From Bacteroidales bacterium (lineage in GTDB: Bacteria > Bacteroidota > Bacteroidia > Bacteroidales > CAIWKO01), in NCBI GenBank assembly GCA_023228145.1, contig JALOBU010000027.1, forward strand, positions 1-40,444: DNA of 40,444 nucleotides. The letters are read 5' to 3'. The position numbers were made by a program, and so were the translations under genes. Shown here in pieces: positions 17,094-26,143 of this stretch. Numbering within the stretch: position 1 is the stretch's first letter; the number at the start of each line of letters is the position of its first letter. Below the pieces are notes generated by a model. That model did no database searches, was not told the DNA's origin, and saw nothing but the letters and a program-made list of their open reading frames with translations.

Positions 17094-18755
17094 ATGAAAA
17101 AACTTCTATTTTTTACTTTGATTTTCTCTCTATACTATATGAATATTAATGCGCAAGTAAGTTTGGGAGGAACACCTTTAAGTTTTGATTATCCGAATCT
17201 TGAGAAAATAATAGATTTCATATCTATCCCCGCACCAAATCTTGATGCTTTAGCCTCAGAAGATGCAGAACGTGTTGCCAAAAGTGAACCATACCGCATA
17301 GGGGTTTCAATACCTGTTGATTTGAACTTGAATAATTCCGGAACGTGGATCAATCTGCCTGATAATAACGGAAGTTTGTGGAGACTTTCTTTACGTTCGG
17401 AAAGTGCACTGGCAATAGGGCTAAGTTACAGAGACTTCTTCCTGCCGGAGGGGGCAACGCTTTTTATTTATAATAAAGACAAATCCATGATACTTGGCGC
17501 ATACACCGAAATCAATAACATAGATAACCGTTCTTTTGCAAATGAATATATTCAGGGCGATGAATTTACTCTTGAATTATTCGTACCTGAAAATCGAGTC
17601 AATCAAGTTGCACTGAATATCAGCTCTGTTGAATATTTTTACAGAGGGATTAATTTTCCCAATCAATCTAAATCATCAGACTATTGTGAGGTAGATATTA
17701 ATTGCCCTGAAGGAGCCAACTGGCAGGATGAAAAAAAAGGTATATGTAAAATTGATATTAAAATTGGTAGCGCATGGTTTAACTGTACGGGTTCATTGAT
17801 GAACAATACTAAAAATGACTGTAAACCTTACATTTTGCTTGCCGACCACTGCATTTATTATGGAGGCTACCCTTCTGCTTCTGATTATAATTCCTGGGTT
17901 TTCAGATTTCATTATGAGAGAACTACCTGTGGGGGCTCCACAAATGCCGCTGTAAAAACAATGACCGGATGTGCTCTGAAAGCTCATGATACATATGGAC
18001 AAACATATACGGGTTCTGATTTTTGTTTGGTACAATTAAATTCAACAATTCCTACTACACATAATGTTTATTATAACGGATGGGACAGGTCAACTTCTGC
18101 AAGTTCAAGCGGAGTCGGAATTCATCACCCTTCGGCAGATGTAATGAAAATCTCCACATATACTACAACCCTGACAAATTCAAATTATGGTACTACACAT
18201 TGGAAGGTGTATTGGGCAGCTACAGTTACCGAGCATGGAGTTACCGAAGAAGGTTCTTCCGGTTCTCCATTATTTAACAGTTCCGGCAGAGTTGTAGGAA
18301 CTCTTACCGGTGGCTCGTCTTATTGTTCCACTCCTAACGACCCGGATCATTACGGAAAATTTTCCAAACATTGGGATGCAAACGGAAGCGTTCCTGCCAA
18401 ACGCCTTAAAGACTGGCTGGACCCAACACCATCCACAGGAGTTACTTATGTAAACGGTATCGCCACCTGTAATTCGGCAGGTATTTTTGAAAATTTCCCA
18501 CAAGAAGAAAAAATACAAATCTACCCTTCTCCTGCCAACGATGAGATATATTTGAATTTTTCTGTTGTCGGAAATAAAATTGAAAATGTAATTATCTACA
18601 ACATCATGGGCGTTGCTGTAAAAAACACCCCCCTGCTCATTCTTGAAAACGGGAAAGCATCAATAAATATCAGCGACCTGAGTGACGGCGTTTATTTTCT
18701 GACAGCCCAAAATGATAAAGTCATCTTTAAAGGCGACTTTATAAAACTAAAATAA
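17094..18755 (+). CDS. Secreted Lys-C-like trypsin-family protease with T9SS domain (paralogue 1)
   Basis: A 553-residue secreted S1-type serine endopeptidase resembling lysyl endopeptidases. A signal peptide (1-20) ends in NINA. A propeptide runs to about 197. The protease domain opens with CEVDINCPEGANWQDEKKG (198-216). The triad is H252 (LADHC), D309 (GSDFCL) and S389 (GSSGSP). A T9SS type A domain fills about the last 75 residues (IQIYPSPANDEIYLNF). The frame is open from a TTG at 17022, but the ATG at 17094 gives an immediate signal peptide and has a TAAATTTG box upstream. Paralogue 2 follows after 7 bases. Lysine specificity is inferred from the family. Confidence 0.9.
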   Translation: MKKLLFFTLIFSLYYMNINAQVSLGGTPLSFDYPNLEKIIDFISIPAPNLDALASEDAERVAKSEPYRIGVSIPVDLNLNNSGTWINLPDNNGSLWRLSLRSESALAIGLSYRDFFLPEGATLFIYNKDKSMILGAYTEINNIDNRSFANEYIQGDEFTLELFVPENRVNQVALNISSVEYFYRGINFPNQSKSSDYCEVDINCPEGANWQDEKKGICKIDIKIGSAWFNCTGSLMNNTKNDCKPYILLADHCIYYGGYPSASDYNSWVFRFHYERTTCGGSTNAAVKTMTGCALKAHDTYGQTYTGSDFCLVQLNSTIPTTHNVYYNGWDRSTSASSSGVGIHHPSADVMKISTYTTTLTNSNYGTTHWKVYWAATVTEHGVTEEGSSGSPLFNSSGRVVGTLTGGSSYCSTPNDPDHYGKFSKHWDANGSVPAKRLKDWLDPTPSTGVTYVNGIATCNSAGIFENFPQEEKIQIYPSPANDEIYLNFSVVGNKIENVIIYNIMGVAVKNTPLLILENGKASINISDLSDGVYFLTAQNDKVIFKGDFIKLK

Positions 18756-18762
18756 TTTTTTC

Positions 18763-21507
18763 ATGAAGAAGCTATTATTAATACCGGCTTTTGTTTTCAT
18801 CTCACTAAGTTGTAAAGCGCAAATAAGCCAGGGCGGGTCTCCTTTGAGTTTTAGTCTGCCTGAAATTCCTCAAACATTTGAAACAAAAATATTACAGCAG
18901 CCTGACATGAATTTTATTGGCATGGAAGATACTGATGATGAAAAAAACGGAGTATTAAGAAAAATAGCACGTTCGGTTTCCGCTGACATTAACCTGAATA
19001 ATTCCGGCACATGGGAAGTGTTATCTGATGGCAACAGGATATGGCGCCTTAAAATTGTTTGTAAAGATGCCCTGGCACTTGGTGTATATTATAACAGATT
19101 CTGGTTGCCCGATGGTGCAAAATTATTTTTATACAACGAAAATAAATCTCAGGTTTTAGGTGCTTATACCAAAGAAAATAACCACGAATCCGGTTTATTT
19201 GCTAATGAACTGATAGCCGGTGATGTGGTCATTCTTGAATATTTTGAGCCTGCAAGGACACAGGGAGCCTCGATAATTCAAATTTCAGAGATTGCATATG
19301 TTTACAGGGACTTTAACCCAAGAAACGGCGAAAAAGATTTTGGCGAGTCAGAAAGCTGTGAAGTTAATATCAATTGTTCAGAGGGGGCTAACTGGCAGGA
19401 TGAAAAAAAAGGTGTGGCGCGTATCATGATTAAAGTTGGGTTTAGCTATGGCTGGTGCACAGGCACCCTGCTAAATAACGAGCGGGAAGACTGCACTCCT
19501 TATTTTCTAACTGCAGATCACTGTGGGGAGGGAGCGTCCACAGCAGATCTGAATCAATGGGTTTTTTACTTTAACTATGAAGCACCAGGATGTCCAAGCC
19601 CTTCTACAGAACCAAGCTCTAATACAATGACTGGTTGTGCCTTTAAATCTTCGGGAGGAAATGGCGGCAGTACAGGTTCTGATTTTTACCTTGTGCAATT
19701 AAACCAGACACCAAGTTTTAATCCTTATTATAACGGATGGGGCAGAAACGACAATCCCAGTTCCAGCGGCGTCAGCATTCATCATCCTTATGGAGATATA
19801 AAGAAAATTTCCACTTACACAACAGCATTAGTATCATCCACATGGCAATCTGTACCCAACACACATTGGAGGGTAGTTTGGGCAGCTACGGCTAATGGGC
19901 ACGGGGTTACAGAAGAGGGTTCTTCAGGTTCGCCCATTTTTAACAGCAACGGACAAGTGGTTGGAGACCTTACCGGGGGAGGCTCTTATTGCAATACGCC
20001 CACACAGCCCGATCTTTATGGAAAATTTTCATATTCCTGGGACCAAAATGGAACGACACCGGCTACCAGATTAAAAGATTGGCTTGACCCTGATGAAACA
20101 GGTATCACAACGCTGAATGGTTTTTACTGCGGCGGAGGCACAGCTCTTAATGCTAATTTTTCCGGTACGCCAACATCAATTCCTGTGGGAGGTACTGTTG
20201 ACTTTTCAGACTTATCTTCCGGCAGTCCAACATCGTGGTCATGGACTTTTACCGGAGGAACTCCTTCATCTTCCGCAACACAGAATCCAACAGGTATTCA
20301 ATATAATACAGCCGGCATTTATCCTGTATCCTTAACCGCAAGTAACGCAACCGACACGGATACAGAAACAAAAAACAACTACATTACCGTAGGGGACCCT
20401 CCTCCAGCAGCAGATTTTGTCGGCAATCCCACAAGTGTTCTTGTTGGCGGAACCGTCAACTTTACAGATTTATCGGGAGGCAGCCCCACTTCGTGGTCAT
20501 GGACTTTTACCGGAGGAACTCCTTCATCTTCAACTTTACAAAACCCCACAGGAATACAATATAATGCTCCCGGAAGTTATGCCGTATCCCTCACAGCAAC
20601 AAATGCAAACGGCTCTGATACCGAAACCAAAACAGCATATATCTATGTTGGAAATGAACCCGGATTAATACAGTGCGACTCTTTACGTTATCCTCTACCC
20701 GGAAATTTGGTTATGTATTCTGTGTATTATCCAAATGGAACTTATGGCTATGTTTCAGGGAACAATGGTTATTCCGACAAAGCAAAGGCAGATTTTTTTA
20801 CACCCATGGCTCCTTTTACAAAAATTGAAGGCGTATTATTTAAATTCGGCAGAGCAAAAAGACTGTCTTCGCATCATAACAATATTGCTGTTCATGTATG
20901 GGATAACTCAGGTCCTGGCGGCTCTCCGGGAAATATTTTGTTGACCGACTCTATTCCTTTTGCTCAAATAATTTCGGATGTTAACAACCACAATTATACT
21001 TTTTTTGAATTTTCAACTCCTTTAGATGTTACGAATTCTTTTTTCCTTGGAGTTGTCCTTCCTTCATTGCCGGGCGATACTCTAGCTCTTATGACAAACA
21101 AATCCGGGCAATCGTTACCGGGAACAGCATGGGAATTATGGCAAAATGATTTATGGTACCCCTATTCCAATATAAGTTCATGGTCATACGATCTTTCTCA
21201 CGCCATATTTCCGGTTCTTTGCAACCCTCTTTATTTCAATATTCCCGAAAACAAAAGTTTGAACATTAACATTTATCCGAACCCCACCAATGAATTTGCC
21301 AATGTTTCTTTCGGAACAAACTACTATGAAAACATTCGGGTGCGGGTATATAACCTTGTTGGAAAAGAAGTTAAAAACTTTGTATTTAAAGGAAGTTCCA
21401 CGAATGTAATCCGGATAGACCTTTCAGATTGCCCTGCAGGAGTTTATATGTTGAATATTCAAACTGATAACTTCACGACAGGCAAAAAAATTACTTTACT
21501 TAAATAA
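18763..21507 (+). CDS. Secreted Lys-C-like trypsin-family protease with two PKD domains and T9SS domain (paralogue 2)
   Basis: A 914-residue paralogue of the preceding protease. It has the same signal/propeptide plan and protease signature (CEVNINCSEGANWQDEKKG, 199-217), with triad H253, D307 and S388. After the catalytic domain it gains two PKD domains (about 463-543 and 549-629), then a beta-rich domain of about 190 residues, then a T9SS type A domain (INIYPNPTNEFANVSF). The PKD copies are so alike that 41 bases are identical. The 7-base gap points to co-transcription with paralogue 1. The added domains may bind substrate or surface polymers. Confidence 0.9.
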   Translation: MKKLLLIPAFVFISLSCKAQISQGGSPLSFSLPEIPQTFETKILQQPDMNFIGMEDTDDEKNGVLRKIARSVSADINLNNSGTWEVLSDGNRIWRLKIVCKDALALGVYYNRFWLPDGAKLFLYNENKSQVLGAYTKENNHESGLFANELIAGDVVILEYFEPARTQGASIIQISEIAYVYRDFNPRNGEKDFGESESCEVNINCSEGANWQDEKKGVARIMIKVGFSYGWCTGTLLNNEREDCTPYFLTADHCGEGASTADLNQWVFYFNYEAPGCPSPSTEPSSNTMTGCAFKSSGGNGGSTGSDFYLVQLNQTPSFNPYYNGWGRNDNPSSSGVSIHHPYGDIKKISTYTTALVSSTWQSVPNTHWRVVWAATANGHGVTEEGSSGSPIFNSNGQVVGDLTGGGSYCNTPTQPDLYGKFSYSWDQNGTTPATRLKDWLDPDETGITTLNGFYCGGGTALNANFSGTPTSIPVGGTVDFSDLSSGSPTSWSWTFTGGTPSSSATQNPTGIQYNTAGIYPVSLTASNATDTDTETKNNYITVGDPPPAADFVGNPTSVLVGGTVNFTDLSGGSPTSWSWTFTGGTPSSSTLQNPTGIQYNAPGSYAVSLTATNANGSDTETKTAYIYVGNEPGLIQCDSLRYPLPGNLVMYSVYYPNGTYGYVSGNNGYSDKAKADFFTPMAPFTKIEGVLFKFGRAKRLSSHHNNIAVHVWDNSGPGGSPGNILLTDSIPFAQIISDVNNHNYTFFEFSTPLDVTNSFFLGVVLPSLPGDTLALMTNKSGQSLPGTAWELWQNDLWYPYSNISSWSYDLSHAIFPVLCNPLYFNIPENKSLNINIYPNPTNEFANVSFGTNYYENIRVRVYNLVGKEVKNFVFKGSSTNVIRIDLSDCPAGVYMLNIQTDNFTTGKKITLLK
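20149..20649 (+). repeat. Tandem PKD-encoding repeat with a 41-base identical core
   Basis: The two PKD-coding units (20149-20391 and 20407-20649) share a perfect 41-base direct repeat at 20233-20273 and 20491-20531. Identity at wobble positions suggests recent duplication or ongoing conversion. Confidence 0.85.
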
Positions 21508-21514
21508 ATTAATA

Positions 21515-21542
21515 AAACTGTCATCATACTTTCCGGCAGTTT
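21515..21542 (+). promoter_or_regulatory. Hairpin in the mqnE leader
   Basis: AAACTGTC (21515-21522) pairs with GGCAGTTT (21535-21542), 8 bp with one wobble and a 12-base loop. It ends 6 bases before the mqnE ATG. It lacks a T-run, so it may be a weak terminator for the protease transcript or a structure affecting mqnE initiation. Confidence 0.35.
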
Positions 21543-21548
21543 ATTCGA

Positions 21549-22652
21549 ATGACAAACCAGCTTGAATATTACTTGGAAAAGAATTTCATTAAAGGCAAAG
21601 AGAATATCTCTATCGCAAAAAAAATTCTTGACGCAAAACAGATAAATGTTGATGATTGTTATTATCTCTATAAAAAAGCTGATACAGGGTTTCTGGCTTT
21701 ACTCGCAACTTATGTTAGGCATAAGAAAAACAAATCGAAAGTTTTTTTTATCAGAAACACACATCTGGAGCCCAGTAATATTTGTGTCTATAATTGTAAA
21801 TTTTGTTCTTTTAATGATAAGTCCGGAATTTTAAAAGGCTGGAATCATTCATATGACACGATAATGCAAAAAGTTGCACAAACAAATAAAAACATTAAAG
21901 AAATTCATATAACCGGCGCCTGTCATCCTGATGCCACACTGAAATCTTTTATTGAACTCATCATGCTGGTGAGGAATATTTTACCTGAAGTCCATATTAA
22001 AGCTTTCTCTGCTGCAGAACTTTTTTATGTTTGCAATAAGGAAAAAATACCTTACGAAATAGGGATAAAAACATTAATTAAAGCCGGGATAAACTCTATC
22101 CCTGGCGGTGGCGCCGAAATTTTTGACGAAAAAATAAGGAAAAAAATCTGTCCGGAAAAAGTTTCTTCTGCAGCGTGGCTAAAAATTCACAAAACAGCAC
22201 ATCAATGCGGATTGTTTTCAAATGCCACCATGCTTTACGGCCATATTGAAAATTTTAAACACCGCATTGACCATATGTTACTCTTAAGAAATTTGCAAAC
22301 CGAAACATCCGGATTTAAAGCTTTTATTCCCTTAAAATACAAAAAAAACAATACCCTGCGTATTCAGGAAACTACCCTTTTGGATGATATGCGGAATTAT
22401 GCCATTGCAAGAATTTTTCTTGATAATTTTCCTCATCTCAAAGCTTACTGGCCTATGCTTGGAGAAGAACAGGCTCAGCTCTCTCTTTCTTTCGGAGTGG
22501 ATGATATAGATGGAACTATTGACGATACCACAAAAATCTATAACACGAAAACAAATAGTAAAAACAGCTTAAGCACCGGGGAGCTTAAACATATTATCAG
22601 TCAGGCGGGTTTTAAGCCTGTGCAAAGAGATTCAGATTACCGGACTATATGA
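21549..22652 (+). CDS. mqnE: Aminofutalosine synthase (radical SAM, menaquinone by the futalosine pathway)
   Basis: Radical SAM enzyme joining 3-[(1-carboxyvinyl)oxy]benzoate to the adenosyl radical to give aminofutalosine. The 367-residue length is typical. The [4Fe-4S] motif CxxxCxxC is C79-V-Y-N-C83-K-F-C86. Further family marks are SIPGGGAEIFDEKIR and the C-terminal LGEEQAQLSLSFGVDDIDGTI. The first of these and the DDIDGTI end fit MqnE rather than MqnC. No other mqn gene is in the window. It ends two bases before the convergent stop of the rubrerythrin-like gene, so the 3' ends are packed without a visible terminator. Confidence 0.9.
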   Translation: MTNQLEYYLEKNFIKGKENISIAKKILDAKQINVDDCYYLYKKADTGFLALLATYVRHKKNKSKVFFIRNTHLEPSNICVYNCKFCSFNDKSGILKGWNHSYDTIMQKVAQTNKNIKEIHITGACHPDATLKSFIELIMLVRNILPEVHIKAFSAAELFYVCNKEKIPYEIGIKTLIKAGINSIPGGGAEIFDEKIRKKICPEKVSSAAWLKIHKTAHQCGLFSNATMLYGHIENFKHRIDHMLLLRNLQTETSGFKAFIPLKYKKNNTLRIQETTLLDDMRNYAIARIFLDNFPHLKAYWPMLGEEQAQLSLSFGVDDIDGTIDDTTKIYNTKTNSKNSLSTGELKHIISQAGFKPVQRDSDYRTI

Positions 22653-22654
22653 GA

Positions 22655-23158
22655 TTAAAAAGGCCAGAAATTATTATCGAACCAAATTTTTTCTTTCAGT
22701 TCGTTATCCAGCTCATTTAAAATTTTCACATGACCTTTTTCCCAGTCGGCCAGCCACATAAAGAGCTCTTTTATGCTGACATCAGAAGATCGATTAGCAA
22801 ATTCGGTATAAACTTCAACGGCTTTATTTTCCATATCTATAGACGCAGAAATAGCTGCGGCTTCATAGCCGGCTCCGCTTATCTGGTTTTTTATTTCCGG
22901 CGATAATATCATATTTACCACATTTTCGTCAGACACTTCTGGAAGTGTCTGGTGGTCGGGTTTGCCGGTATTTTTAATACTGCTGTATTGTTTTGAAAGA
23001 TATTCGGCGTGAAGTTTTTCTTCACTGGCCATTATATTGAAAATGTTTTTTACATCTTCGCTTTTAGTCTGTTCGGCCACATTTTTATAAAATGCTTGTC
23101 CGCGGGCTTCCATAAGTATGGCGCTTTTTAAAATTTCCAGAGCTTTTTCATTTTCCAT
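22655..23158 (-). CDS. Rubrerythrin-like di-iron ferritin-family protein
   Basis: A 167-residue ferritin-like four-helix protein. Di-iron ligand pattern: E17 (LMEARGQAFY), E47-x-x-H50 (SEEKLH), E110 (DMENKAVEVY), and E140-x-x-H143 (WEKGH). The C-terminal rubredoxin domain of classical rubrerythrin is absent. Family members reduce peroxide or handle iron in anaerobes; which applies here is inference. It lies 46 bases after rluD in the same direction and could be the last gene of that operon. Confidence 0.82.
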   Translation of the reverse strand: MENEKALEILKSAILMEARGQAFYKNVAEQTKSEDVKNIFNIMASEEKLHAEYLSKQYSSIKNTGKPDHQTLPEVSDENVVNMILSPEIKNQISGAGYEAAAISASIDMENKAVEVYTEFANRSSDVSIKELFMWLADWEKGHVKILNELDNELKEKIWFDNNFWPF

Positions 23159-23204
23159 GTTTTAAATATTAATTTGTTTTTATTTTTCAAATACTATAAG
23201 TTTT

Positions 23205-24215
23205 TTAATGAGTAGTAGTGTATAATCTCCATTTATTTATCACAGCTTGCATATCTTCCGGAATTTCTGAATCAAAAAAAACATTTTTCTTGCTCGCAGG
23301 GTGCTTAAACCCCAGTGATTTGGCATGCAAGGCCTGTCGTGGTAATTCCTTAAAACAGTTTTCAACAAACTGCCGGTATTTGGTAAAAGTTGTTCCCTTT
23401 AAAATAGCATTACCACCGTAAGCTTCATCGTTAAACAACGAATGCCCTATGTGTTTCATGTGGGCGCGTATCTGGTGGGTACGGCCTGTTTCAAGTGAAC
23501 ACTCAATAAGGGTAACATAACGAAAACGTTCCAGCACTTTGTAATGTGTGATGGCTGTCCGCCCGACTTCCCCGTCAGGGTAAATATCCATAATTTTCCG
23601 GTTACGGATGCTGCGCCCGATATTGCCTTCAATAGTTCCCTGCTCTTTATCAAAATCGCCCCAAACCAAAGCAACGTATTTTCTGTCAATGTCGTGTTCA
23701 AAAAAGCATTTCGACAGCACAGCCTGGCTGCGCTCATTTTTTGCCACTACCAGTATTCCGGAAGTGTCTTTGTCAATGCGGTGCACCAGCAGCGGCTGTG
23801 CTTCACTTTCCTGAAAATAATATAGTAATGCATTTAACAAAGTACCGGTATAATTTCCGTAGCCGGGATGCACTACCATGCCGGCAGCTTTATTCACTAC
23901 GATGATATCTTCATCTTCAAAAACGATTTCAAAAGGTATGTCTTCAGCTATCAGTTCAAATTCGTGGGGCGGGTGGGGCATTACCACCGAAATAATATCT
24001 CCGGGTTTTATTTTATAACTGGACTTAACCGGCTTGTCGTTCACCAGTATGGCGCCCGCATCAGCAGCACTTTGAACTTTGCTGCGCGATACATGTGCAA
24101 TGCGGTCAGTAAGAAACTTGTCTATGCGTACCGGCTGTTGCCCCGGGTCAACCAGAAAGCGATGGTGTTCATAAAATTCTTGTTCATCATCAGGTGAAAC
24201 CTTGTGCTCCTGCAT
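23205..24215 (-). CDS. rluD: RluA/RluD-family 23S rRNA pseudouridine synthase
   Basis: A 336-residue enzyme that converts specific uridines of large-subunit rRNA to pseudouridine. An S4 domain is at about 27-90 (RIDKFLTDRI...SRSKVQ). The catalytic motif HRIDKDTSG is at 145-153 with the nucleophile D148. A C-terminal LETGRTHQIRAHMKHIGH block completes the family signature. RluD is the best fit by length and by its place next to PASTA and ddl genes, an arrangement I recall from Bacteroidota; other RluA-family members are not excluded. Its start is 11 bases after the stop of the T9SS protein. Confidence 0.87.
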   Translation of the reverse strand: MQEHKVSPDDEQEFYEHHRFLVDPGQQPVRIDKFLTDRIAHVSRSKVQSAADAGAILVNDKPVKSSYKIKPGDIISVVMPHPPHEFELIAEDIPFEIVFEDEDIIVVNKAAGMVVHPGYGNYTGTLLNALLYYFQESEAQPLLVHRIDKDTSGILVVAKNERSQAVLSKCFFEHDIDRKYVALVWGDFDKEQGTIEGNIGRSIRNRKIMDIYPDGEVGRTAITHYKVLERFRYVTLIECSLETGRTHQIRAHMKHIGHSLFNDEAYGGNAILKGTTFTKYRQFVENCFKELPRQALHAKSLGFKHPASKKNVFFDSEIPEDMQAVINKWRLYTTTH

Positions 24216-24226
24216 GAAGTATGTGT

Positions 24227-26143
24227 TTAACGAGTAATCACCAGTTTTTCTGTAAAAACCTTTTTGGTATTATTGTCTGAAAGACGTATCATGTAAACGC
24301 CTTTAACTAAATCTGAAACATTTAACTGCCTTGTAAAAGGAACATTGAATATATTCCTTCCCAGAAAATCAAAAACTTCAATAGTCAATTGCCCGGAGTT
24401 GTCGGAATAATCGGAAGGCAGGGTAATATTCACAATTCTGGTGCTAGCAGGGTTTGGATATATAGAGAAATGCAAATCTTTTTCAGGATTTTCATGTACG
24501 CTTAAATACTGTTGCCATTTTTTCCCCAACAACGGCCTTATCATCAAAGCCCCGTTAAAAGAGGAGTTTACCCAACTTCCTCCCACATTATAAAACATGT
24601 TTGTTTTTGCATTGTTGTTTCTGTCAAAACCCACATTCAGATTGTTATCTGTAACCTGTTGCCAGCCGACATAAAAAGTTCCTTCAATGAGCAAAGTTGT
24701 ATCACTAAATACGTAAGTACAATATTCATTAATACTATCCGTAATGACCGGTTGTTTTTGCGGTGATTTATAAACGAGGGTTTCGGGGTTGAGCGACGAC
24801 CATACCATCAGGTTAAAATATTTACTTGCTGTGGAACTGTATGTTTGATTAAAATAAATCTGTACGCCACCCAGTGTGTCAGGTTGATTCAGGTTAAATT
24901 TATAAGCAAGCTTTGAGTTTTCGCCTGAAAGTCCGTATCCGTTTTCTGCAGAACCATCGTCGTAAGCAAAATAATTATTAAACTCCTGTATGTATCTTAC
25001 TGTGTCGTTTAAAAGTATTTCGTCGGTCCATCCATTGCTCGACAGCATATGCGTTATCGAAAAAGCAGTTTTTTCCATTCCAGCCAGTGAGGGCAATGAA
25101 AAATCTACAACCGGCGAAGTATGTAATTGATAGTTATGATATCCGTTAGTAATAAACGGGAGAATATCCCATACCCCGCCCGACTTTGTATAGGTGAAAG
25201 CACCTCCTATTTCGTTCACAACATATTGGCATGAAATGTTGTCAAGCACATTATTTAGGTTACTGATTTTTAAATGAAGCGTGTCTGTGAGTTCCGAGTC
25301 GTTAAACTGCCTTATGGGCATTTGTTGGTAATTTTTAAGTATGGCGGGAGCCTTGTCGACAAATGTTACATCGGCAAAAACAGTATCATTTTTACTGCGT
25401 TCTGTATTCAGATACACATAATCAACATTCCACTGGTCAGCATTGCTTTGCCAGCTGGGCATACTGAAGGGGGCAATGCTGGCATAATTTTTAAAACGGA
25501 ATTTAAAGCCTTTCTGTATATATGTAGTATCGGTAATAGGTATCATAACCTGCTTAAAGTATGTATTATATTTTGTCAGGAATGTGTCAAGTTTCATACC
25601 CTGCGAAGCCCATATTGTATTCCACTCGTCCAGATGCGGGGAATAAAATTCAAGAACAAGAGAGTCGTCTGTTTCCGGAGCATCGGCATTGCCCTGTGGT
25701 TGATAATAAAAACTAAAATATATGGAATCGGCAGCGGTAATGGCTGTTGGAGTTCCATTAAATAGTGAATCAAGTCGTATCGGCAATGATGTCAGAACAT
25801 CGGAAATAAAGGGCGTAGTAGTTGCATTAGGATATACGGCCCCTGTGTCATTTAAAACATCAAAAGTGGCAACTCCCAAGCTCGGAGGATTGATAGAGTA
25901 TCCGCTATTAATGAAAACATCCCTGTCTTCCCACAAAGTGTCACTGGGAAAAACACTTTTAACACCTGAAAAATCGTCCACAAAAGGCAATTTTGCTTCT
26001 GTTGCCTGTTTAATAACATTGATTTGTTCAAGGTTTTTTGGTAATAATTTGGAATTTATATAGATACCGGTTAAATACTCCTGTGCGTTAAGAGTACAGC
26101 TTATGACGACTAAGACAACAGGGATTATGAGCTTTTTAATCAT
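24227..26143 (-). CDS. T9SS type A sorting-domain secreted protein of unknown function
   Basis: A 638-residue secreted protein. A signal peptide begins MIKKLIIPVVLVVISC and ends near CTLNAQ. The body is beta-rich with many Asp/Asn/Tyr and no catalytic motif I recognise. A T9SS type A domain ends the protein (FSIYPNPASTRIVNITL, then VKGVYMIRLSD). The frame is open upstream to 26275, but the ATG at 26143 gives a proper signal peptide and overlaps the PASTA stop by 8 bases (ATGATTAA), implying coupled translation. rluD follows after 11 bases. Binding or adhesion is a guess. Confidence 0.82.
   Translation of the reverse strand: MIKKLIIPVVLVVISCTLNAQEYLTGIYINSKLLPKNLEQINVIKQATEAKLPFVDDFSGVKSVFPSDTLWEDRDVFINSGYSINPPSLGVATFDVLNDTGAVYPNATTTPFISDVLTSLPIRLDSLFNGTPTAITAADSIYFSFYYQPQGNADAPETDDSLVLEFYSPHLDEWNTIWASQGMKLDTFLTKYNTYFKQVMIPITDTTYIQKGFKFRFKNYASIAPFSMPSWQSNADQWNVDYVYLNTERSKNDTVFADVTFVDKAPAILKNYQQMPIRQFNDSELTDTLHLKISNLNNVLDNISCQYVVNEIGGAFTYTKSGGVWDILPFITNGYHNYQLHTSPVVDFSLPSLAGMEKTAFSITHMLSSNGWTDEILLNDTVRYIQEFNNYFAYDDGSAENGYGLSGENSKLAYKFNLNQPDTLGGVQIYFNQTYSSTASKYFNLMVWSSLNPETLVYKSPQKQPVITDSINEYCTYVFSDTTLLIEGTFYVGWQQVTDNNLNVGFDRNNNAKTNMFYNVGGSWVNSSFNGALMIRPLLGKKWQQYLSVHENPEKDLHFSIYPNPASTRIVNITLPSDYSDNSGQLTIEVFDFLGRNIFNVPFTRQLNVSDLVKGVYMIRLSDNNTKKVFTEKLVITR

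Noticed and set aside
20149..20649. CRISPR-like direct repeats
   Set aside because: There are only two copies, in frame within a protein domain, with no spacers or cas genes.
20117..20668. Two similar plus-strand frames in the PKD region
   Set aside because: They are alternate-frame shadows of the duplicated PKD repeats, and their similarity only reflects the DNA repeat.
25274..25765. 163-residue plus-strand frame antisense to the T9SS gene
   Set aside because: It is a shadow of a well-supported gene with no recognisable domain.
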